NCBI GenBank assembly: GCA_019246495.1
Contig: JAFAQI010000216.1
Coordinates: 1 to 10,640 of the forward strand
Source: Frankiales bacterium
GTDB lineage: Bacteria > Actinomycetota > Actinomycetes > JAFAQI01
Length of the DNA stretch: 10,640 nt
Reading direction: 5' to 3'
Positions 6,346-10,640 of the stretch are shown piece by piece. Below the pieces are notes generated by a model. It saw only the letters and a list, made by a program, of their open reading frames with translations, was not told the origin of the DNA and did not search any database. How positions within the stretch are numbered: the first letter of the stretch is position 1; each line of letters begins with the position of its first letter. A program made the position numbers and the translations under genes.

Positions 6346-7371
6346 TCAGGGCAGGACGGCCCGGACTTCGCCCACCGGCTCGCCGTGTCCGAGCACCGGC
6401 GTCGTTTCCAGCGCCGCGAAACCCGGGGCGTCGTGCCCGAGCTTCCGGAGTACGGCGATCATCACCGGCGAGCGGGCCCGGCCGGCTCCATCGACGACCT
6501 TCAGCGCGACCGCGTCACCGGCGGCCGTCGCGGCGGCGTAGACGCCCTCCGCCCCGTCCTTTGCGACCAGGCCCGGCAGCGCCCGCATCAGCGCCGTGAC
6601 GTCCCGGCCGGTGCCGCCGACAAGTTCGGGATAGGTCGTCATCGCGGTCGCGATGCGGCGCAGGGCGGCTTGCTTGTCGGCGGTTGTCTCGGGCTCGCGG
6701 CCGGTCGTCGGCGCGGCGGTTGCCTTGTCATTGCCGGCGATTGCGATCGACGCGAACGCGCTCGCCAATCCGGCGAGCGACATTGCGAACAGCGGCGCGC
6801 CACACCCGTCAACCGCGACAGCGGCGACCCGCTCGCCGGTCAACTCCTCGACCGTTGCGCGGATCGCCTGCTGCACCGGATGTTCGGGGTCGCGATAGCC
6901 GACCGTCGGCCAGCCGTTGGCCACACATGTCGCCAACATCGCGGCGTGTTTGCCGGAGCAGTTCTGGTGCAGCGGGTCGGGCCCGCCGCCAGCGCGGATC
7001 CATGCTCGGGCGGCGGCGACGTCGAGCGGGAGGTCAGCTGTGTTGTCCAGGTCGTCCGGCGACAGGCCAGCGTCCGCGAGGATTCGGCGTACAACCTCGA
7101 TGTGCCGGTCCTCGCCCGAGTGACTCGCGCACGCGAGAGCGACCTGCTCGTCGTCAGCAGGTGCCCAGCCGGCGCGCAGCATTCCCAGCGTTTGCAAGGG
7201 TTTCGCTGAGCTGCGGACGAACATCGGCGTCGTGTGATCACCGGCGGCGAACGTTATCCGGCCGCTGTGACCGTCGATCGCGACGACGTCGACGCGATGT
7301 CGGCTTTCGACGTACCCGTTGCGCACGACCTCGGCGACGACCGGTTCGGTCGACGCGGCCGGTTGGGTCAA
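6346..7371 (-). CDS. L-asparaginase, Asparaginase_II (Rhizobium-type) family
   Basis: 341-residue cytoplasmic amidohydrolase predicted to convert L-asparagine to aspartate and ammonia. Residues described for the Rhizobium etli ReAV enzyme have counterparts here: the SxxK pair in FVRS54-S-A-K57-P, the NC138-S-G-K141-H motif, and VD188-G-C190-G-A-P, where Cys138, Lys141 and Cys190 match the metal-site residues. The ordered motifs EVVRNGYVESRH at the start and ACASHSGED mid-chain also fit the family. I choose TTG 7371 as start: it overlaps the rsiG stop as TTGA and leaves 10 residues before the conserved core. An upstream ATG at 7449 would add an Arg-rich, non-family extension overlapping rsiG by about 80 bases. 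Third gene of the - strand operon; the palindrome follows its stop. This family is unrelated in fold to E. coli AnsA/AnsB. Confidence 0.9.
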   Translation of the reverse strand: MTQPAASTEPVVAEVVRNGYVESRHRVDVVAIDGHSGRITFAAGDHTTPMFVRSSAKPLQTLGMLRAGWAPADDEQVALACASHSGEDRHIEVVRRILADAGLSPDDLDNTADLPLDVAAARAWIRAGGGPDPLHQNCSGKHAAMLATCVANGWPTVGYRDPEHPVQQAIRATVEELTGERVAAVAVDGCGAPLFAMSLAGLASAFASIAIAGNDKATAAPTTGREPETTADKQAALRRIATAMTTYPELVGGTGRDVTALMRALPGLVAKDGAEGVYAAATAAGDAVALKVVDGAGRARSPVMIAVLRKLGHDAPGFAALETTPVLGHGEPVGEVRAVLP

Positions 7372-7925
7372 CTGGCGGTGTCGCTCGGCAAGAGGTCGGA
7401 GACATCGGCGTCGCCGTCGCGATAGCGACGGGTGATCTCCGCCGTGCACGCATCCATCACTCGCTGCACCGCACGCCGCTTCTCGGAGACCTCCTGCTCC
7501 TCGCCTTCGAGTGTCTCGAGCGCGCGGCGCAACGACGCCTCGTCGTGACTGGAGGGGTCGGACAGGTCGACGTCCGCGACAAGCGCCTCGACATGCCGGC
7601 GGTGCGAGTCCGCGCGCGACGGCTCGACGGTTACATGCCGGCCGAGGCCGTGCGCTCCGCCAGCGCCGCCCTCGTCGGCGAGGATGTGCGGCAGCTGGTC
7701 GACGAGCGAGCCGGTGCCGTCGCCACTACGACGAGCGAGCTCCGCGCGCAGGATGTCGAGTCGGCCCTGGAGCAGCCGGCGCAGGTAGGACAGGTCGGTC
7801 TCCTCCTGCTCGGCGTCCTTGCGCATCGCGCGGACTTGGTCCATCGGCGCCTTGGTGATGTCGTCGAGGAAGTCACCGGCGAGGACGCGGTCGATCCGGC
7901 GGTTGCCTTGCGCGCCTTGCGTCAT
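7368..7925 (-). CDS. rsiG: RsiG-family c-di-GMP-binding anti-sigma factor
   Basis: 185-residue soluble helical protein. It contains two exact copies of the RsiG signature E(X)3S(X)2R(X)3Q(X)3D: E42-S46-R49-Q53-D57 in EETDLSYLRRLLQGRLD, and E143-S147-R150-Q154-D158 in EEQEVSEKRRAVQRVMD. In Streptomyces RsiG these two copies lie on an antiparallel coiled-coil hairpin that binds a c-di-GMP dimer and, when loaded, sequesters the sporulation sigma factor WhiG. Here the same architecture is visible: helix 1 (about 28-66), a Gly-rich linker with LVDQLPHILAD, LGRHVTVEPSRADSHRRHVEALVADVDLSD, then helix 2 (about 127-169). The ATG at 7925 overlaps the stop of the BKACE gene as ATGA, and the stop overlaps the TTG of the asparaginase gene. 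No whiG is in the window. The partner sigma factor and developmental role are inferred from the family. Confidence 0.92.
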   Translation of the reverse strand: MTQGAQGNRRIDRVLAGDFLDDITKAPMDQVRAMRKDAEQEETDLSYLRRLLQGRLDILRAELARRSGDGTGSLVDQLPHILADEGGAGGAHGLGRHVTVEPSRADSHRRHVEALVADVDLSDPSSHDEASLRRALETLEGEEQEVSEKRRAVQRVMDACTAEITRRYRDGDADVSDLLPSDTAS

Positions 7926-8791
7926 GCCTGTGCCCCCGTCTGCGTCGGGATGGAACGGTCCTGGCTCAGGCCCAGCATGTCGCGTGCGTCCTCGACGGAC
8001 AACGGCGGGCGCTGCGCGAGCCGCGCGAGGTCCGCCGCGCGCTCGACGAGTTCGGCGTTGTCACGCACCGGCCGGCCCGGCGCGAACGTAATCGTGTCCT
8101 CCATGCCGACCCGCAGATGACCGCCCGCCGCCAGCGCGGCGAGCATGACCGGGATCGTCGTCCGACCCACACCTGTTGCGGACCACGTCGCCTCTGCGGG
8201 AAGCGCGTTGACGCACGACATCAGCGCGTGTGCAGTGCCCGGCATGCCTCCCGGCACGCCCATGACGAGGTCGCAGTGGACGTGCCCGCCGTACGGCGCA
8301 CCGTGCTTGTCGAGCAGCCGCTGCATCGTCGTCACGTGGCCGAGGTCGAAGAGCTCGAACTCCGGGACGATCCGCCGCTCGCGCATCTCGAGGTAGAGCC
8401 GCTCGATGAACTCCCAGCGGTTGAGGAACACGTCGGTGCCGAAGTTGACCGTGCCGCAGGTGAGGCTGGCGCCGTCCGGCTGGCACTCGAGGACACCGAG
8501 CCGGGACTCCTCGGAGTCGGTGACGGCGCCGCCCGAGGAGATCTGGACGATGAGGTCGGTCGTCTCGCGGATCGCGTCGACGACCTCGCGGGCCCGCGCG
8601 ACGTCGAGCGTCGGCTTGGCGTCGGAGTCGCGCAGGTGGACGTGGATCACGGCGGCGCCGGCGGCCTCGCAGCCCTTCGCCGTACTGACCATCTCGTCGA
8701 CGGTCACCGGCAGCGCCGGGACGTCCGATTTGGCCGATTCCGCCCCAGTGGGCGCGACGGTGATGAGCGTGCCGCTGGCCATGTCGGCCAT
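7922..8791 (-). CDS. BKACE-family beta-keto acid cleavage enzyme
   Basis: About 289-residue cytoplasmic TIM-barrel enzyme of the 3-keto-5-aminohexanoate cleavage (Kce/BKACE, DUF849) family, which condenses a beta-keto acid with acetyl-CoA to give acetoacetate and a new acyl-CoA. The zinc site is visible: H50-V-H52 in VIHVHLRD and Glu231 in VGMEDTI, matching His46, His48 and Glu230 described for Kce. Other family marks are the N-terminal LITVAPTGAES, QISSGGAVTDSEESR and CDLVMGVPGGMPGT. The beta-keto acid used cannot be told from the sequence. I take ATG 8791 because the family core begins a few residues later; ATG 8782 also fits. ATG 8845 has an AGAAGG seven nt upstream and would add 18 non-conserved residues, so it cannot be excluded. 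First gene of the BKACE-rsiG-asparaginase operon, overlapping rsiG by 4 nt. Confidence 0.88.
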   Translation of the reverse strand: MADMASGTLITVAPTGAESAKSDVPALPVTVDEMVSTAKGCEAAGAAVIHVHLRDSDAKPTLDVARAREVVDAIRETTDLIVQISSGGAVTDSEESRLGVLECQPDGASLTCGTVNFGTDVFLNRWEFIERLYLEMRERRIVPEFELFDLGHVTTMQRLLDKHGAPYGGHVHCDLVMGVPGGMPGTAHALMSCVNALPAEATWSATGVGRTTIPVMLAALAAGGHLRVGMEDTITFAPGRPVRDNAELVERAADLARLAQRPPLSVEDARDMLGLSQDRSIPTQTGAQA

Positions 8792-8820
8792 GGTGTCACG
8801 ACACCGCCCGATCGGGTGTC
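8792..8820. promoter_or_regulatory. Inverted repeats upstream of the BKACE-rsiG operon (candidate operator)
   Basis: GGTGTC (8792-8797) and GACACC (8800-8805) form a perfect 6+6 dyad with a 2-bp centre, touching the preferred BKACE start codon. CCCGATCGGG (8807-8816) is a second perfect palindrome, and GGTGTC recurs at 8815-8820. If translation starts at 8791, this cluster occupies the leader or promoter and could bind a repressor. If it starts at 8845, the dyads are coding and the case weakens. Confidence 0.3.
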
Positions 8821-8838
8821 CGGATTGACCCGTCCGGC

Positions 8839-8866
8839 TCAACATGTGCGTGCCTTCTGCCGATGG
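8839..8866 (+). promoter_or_regulatory. Weak candidate WhiG/sigma-28-type promoter
   Basis: TCAA at 8839-8842 and GCCGATGG at 8859-8866, 16 nt apart, resemble the sigma-28/WhiG pattern TAAA-N15-GCCGATAA. The implied transcript would begin near 8872, giving a leader of about 40 nt before ATG 8911 with its ribosome-binding site. GCCGAT is common in GC-rich DNA and the spacing is one base long, so this is a suggestion only. Confidence 0.18.
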
Positions 8867-8894
8867 AGACAGAGCATTCGCACGGCGGCGGCGC

Positions 8895-8903
8895 GGAGGG
8901 AGG
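8895..8903 (+). promoter_or_regulatory. Strong ribosome-binding site for the DUF4388 gene
   Basis: GGAGGGAGG, 7 nt before ATG 8911. It decides the start of the DUF4388 protein: no other start in this frame near the conserved N-terminus (LKGDLTTTPLAPLL) has a comparable site. Confidence 0.75.
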
Positions 8904-8910
8904 TCCCAGC

Positions 8911-10640
8911 ATGCTCAAGGGCGACCTCACGACCACGCCGCTCGCCCCCTTGCTCGTCCAACTGGCCGACGATGTGTCGACCGGGTGCCTGCACATCTCG
9001 GACGCTGCGGGCGACGAAGCGCTCATCTACTTCAAGGGCGGTCTGGTCTACGCCGTCTCCGTGCCGGGCCGCCGCCCGCAGCTCGGAGCGAAGCTCGTCT
9101 CGTCCGGCGCGCTCGCGCCCGAGGCGCTGGCCGACGCGCTCGAGGTTCAGCGCACAGAGCTGCAAGGTTGGCGTCTGGGTGAGCTGCTCGTGCACCTCGG
9201 CTATGTCGACCAGCCCGTCGTCGAGGCGTTCGTCAAGGAGCAGGTGCACGACGCGATCTGGGACCTGATCCGTTGGAACGACGGCCGCTGGCGGTTCCGC
9301 AAGAACGAGAAGACCCGCGAGGACGTTGCGCCGCCGATGCCGGTGACGGACCTGTTGACCAACCTGCGCGACCGCGGCGCCGAGTGGGAGACGATCTCCG
9401 AGATCGTGACCGGCCCGACGGCGGTGCCGATGCTGTCGGCCCGTGGCGGTGGTGCCGCGGAGACGACACTCGAGCCGGACGCCTGGTCGATGCTGTGCAA
9501 GATCGACGGCGAGCGCTCAGTGGCCGAGCTCGCGCGTGACTGCGGCTACACCTTGTTCGAGGCGAGCCAGGTGCTCGTGAGTCTGGTCGCGGCCGGTCTC
9601 GTCGACATCGTCGAGGACATCGAGGTGGGCTCCGGCGTACCCGGTCTTCCAGACGCCCTCTCCGCTTGGGATGCCGAGTCGTCCGGCACGGACGCTGCTG
9701 ACGGCACGGGGTCGGACGAGGAGGGGCAGGAGCGGTACGGCGCCAACTCCGTTGCGTCCGCGCTCGCGGCGGTCGCGGCCGGCTTGTCCGATGAGCAGCC
9801 TTTTGCGGAGCCGGAGCCCGAGCCGGAGGACAGCTTCGCGGCGCTCGCCCGGATCGTCACCGAGGTGGCGAACGGCGGCGGGGCGGAACATGCGCCGGAG
9901 CTGGTGTCGGCGCAGGCGGCCGAGCCGGTCGTCGAGGCCGCGGCGCCGATCAACCTGCGGCCGGGTCAGGACCACACGTTCGCGGCGTCGATCGCGCGCG
10001 TCTCGTCCGCGCTGGCCGAGGTGCTGGGGCCGACGCCGGACGCCGACCCGTTCGAGGTGCCGAACGAGCTGCGTATCCGGCGGCCCCGCAAGGCGCCGAA
10101 GACCGAGGCCGCTCCCAACGACGAGCAGCGGCGTCAGCGGCGTGCCGCCGCGGCAGCTGAACTTGCTGCCGCACATGCGCTGGCCGAGGAGTTGCGGGCC
10201 GCGCAGGCTGACGGATCGACGGACGAGCCGGCGCCTATCGACGTGCCAATGGTTGCCGATGTCGTGGACCTCGCGGTCGTACGACGCGAAGCGAAGGCCG
10301 CCGCCAAGATCGAAGCCGAGCGCCTCGCCGCGGAAGAGGAAGCAGCACGCCTCGCCGCAGAAGAATCCGCCCGCGTCGCCGCAGAAGAAGCCGAGCGCGC
10401 CGAAGCCGAACGCCTCGCCGCCGAAGAAGCAGCACGCCTCGCCGCGGAAGAAGAGGCCGCACGTCTAGCGGCCGAGGAGGCCGAACGCGCCGAAGCGGAG
10501 CGCCTGGCCGCCGAAGAGGCCGCCCGCCTGGCCGCCGAAGAGGCCGCCCGCCTCGCCGCGGAAGAAGCAGCACGCCTCGCGGCCGAAGAGGCCGAACGCG
10601 CCGAAGCCGAGCGGCTCGCGGCGGAGGAAGCAGCCCGCGT
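8911..10640 (+). CDS. DUF4388 (PatA-like N-terminus) protein with long Ala/Glu/Arg helical repeat (3'-truncated)
   Basis: At least 576 residues, open to the window edge. Residues 1 to about 150 match DUF4388: GDLTTTPLAPLLVQLADDVSTGCLHI, then IYFKGGLVYAVSVPG, GAKLVSSGALAPEALADAL, LGELLVHLGYVDQPVVEAFVKEQVHDAIWDLIRWNDGRWRF. Residues about 188-239 (EPDAWSMLCKIDGERSVAELARDCGYTLFEASQVLVSLVAAGLVDIVE) look like a small winged-helix fold often found after this domain. An acidic, Pro-rich linker (PEPEPED) follows. From about residue 463 the chain becomes Ala/Glu/Arg repeats (LAAEEAAR, AERAEAER), predicted to be a long rigid charged helix or coiled coil. No signal peptide or membrane helix is visible, so it should be cytoplasmic. 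DUF4388 proteins are tied to signalling and polarity systems in other bacteria; the role here is unknown. It is divergent from the BKACE-rsiG operon. Confidence 0.85.
   Translation, partial: MLKGDLTTTPLAPLLVQLADDVSTGCLHISDAAGDEALIYFKGGLVYAVSVPGRRPQLGAKLVSSGALAPEALADALEVQRTELQGWRLGELLVHLGYVDQPVVEAFVKEQVHDAIWDLIRWNDGRWRFRKNEKTREDVAPPMPVTDLLTNLRDRGAEWETISEIVTGPTAVPMLSARGGGAAETTLEPDAWSMLCKIDGERSVAELARDCGYTLFEASQVLVSLVAAGLVDIVEDIEVGSGVPGLPDALSAWDAESSGTDAADGTGSDEEGQERYGANSVASALAAVAAGLSDEQPFAEPEPEPEDSFAALARIVTEVANGGGAEHAPELVSAQAAEPVVEAAAPINLRPGQDHTFAASIARVSSALAEVLGPTPDADPFEVPNELRIRRPRKAPKTEAAPNDEQRRQRRAAAAAELAAAHALAEELRAAQADGSTDEPAPIDVPMVADVVDLAVVRREAKAAAKIEAERLAAEEEAARLAAEESARVAAEEAERAEAERLAAEEAARLAAEEEAARLAAEEAERAEAERLAAEEAARLAAEEAARLAAEEAARLAAEEAERAEAERLAAEEAAR
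10306..10640 (+). repeat. In-frame Ala/Glu/Arg repeat array
   Basis: Tandem degenerate repeats encoding 8-residue LAAEEAAR units, interrupted by AERAEAER at 10390-10413, 10480-10503 and 10591-10614. The higher-order intervals are 90 and 111 nt (30 and 37 residues). Codons vary between copies (GCC/GCG/GCA, GAA/GAG), so the array is not fresh, and selection on the helix is likely. It continues past the window end. Confidence 0.85.

Noticed and set aside
6684..8120. Long + strand open frame of 478 codons
   Set aside because: Lies opposite the asparaginase and RsiG genes, whose catalytic and signature motifs are intact; translation is Arg-rich without a domain.
8117..9268. + strand open frame of 383 codons spanning the BKACE gene and the DUF4388 start
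   Set aside because: It is the complement of the BKACE gene and then an out-of-frame read of DUF4388; it has no ribosome-binding site or domain.
9517..10573. - strand frames and the alternative + strand frame within the DUF4388 gene
   Set aside because: Arg/Leu- or Ser/Arg-rich shadows of the Ala/Glu/Arg repeat.

Overview
The window comes from a very GC-rich chromosome. High G/C third positions, ATGA/GTGA/TTGA stop-start overlaps, a SigD/RsdA-type sigma/anti-sigma pair, a CdaR/PucR-type regulator and an RsiG homologue all point to an actinobacterium. It does not look like a mobile or phage region: I see no transposase, integrase, tRNA, rRNA, CRISPR array or origin. The genus cannot be fixed from the sequence alone.

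Left block (1-3946, all + strand, a probable operon): the 3' part of an HSL-family alpha/beta hydrolase; a secreted lipoprotein solute-binding protein of the LivK / periplasmic binding fold type I class; a second, complete HSL-family hydrolase; and a short CdaR/PucR-type transcriptional regulator. Two of the three junctions are 1-4 nt overlaps and the third is a 13-nt gap holding a ribosome-binding site. An uptake or sensing lipoprotein thus sits between two ester hydrolases with a regulator behind them. No permease or ATPase gene is present.

Middle block (4113-6275, + strand): an ECF sigma factor overlapping by 4 nt with its predicted membrane anti-sigma factor. The latter has an RsdA-like cytoplasmic N-terminus, one membrane helix, and an unusually long Gly/Ser/Asp-rich outer tail encoded partly by 42-bp repeats. 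A 119-residue DNA-binding protein with a sigma-4-like helix-turn-helix follows, with its own ribosome-binding site.

Convergent junction (6271-6344): a striking 61-bp near-perfect palindrome, itself built from three 15-bp dyads repeated every 20 bp, followed by a small GC hairpin. It lies exactly between the ends of the + strand HTH gene and the - strand operon.

Right block, - strand (8791 down to 6346): a BKACE-family beta-keto acid cleavage enzyme, an RsiG-family c-di-GMP-binding anti-sigma factor, and a Rhizobium-type (Asparaginase_II) L-asparaginase. They overlap by 3-4 nt at each junction and so should be co-translated. The RsiG homologue carries two exact copies of the E(X)3S(X)2R(X)3Q(X)3D signature and is the most informative gene here: it links this locus to c-di-GMP control of a WhiG-type sigma factor. 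Divergently, 8911 to the window end encodes a DUF4388 (PatA-like N-terminus) protein with a winged-helix-like segment and a very long Ala/Glu/Arg-rich helical repeat that runs off the window. The shared intergenic region (8792-8910) holds an inverted repeat and a possible sigma-28/WhiG-type promoter.

Three regulatory themes meet in about 7 kb: an ECF sigma/anti-sigma pair, a c-di-GMP-responsive anti-sigma factor, and an array of palindromes. All functional links between the blocks are inference.
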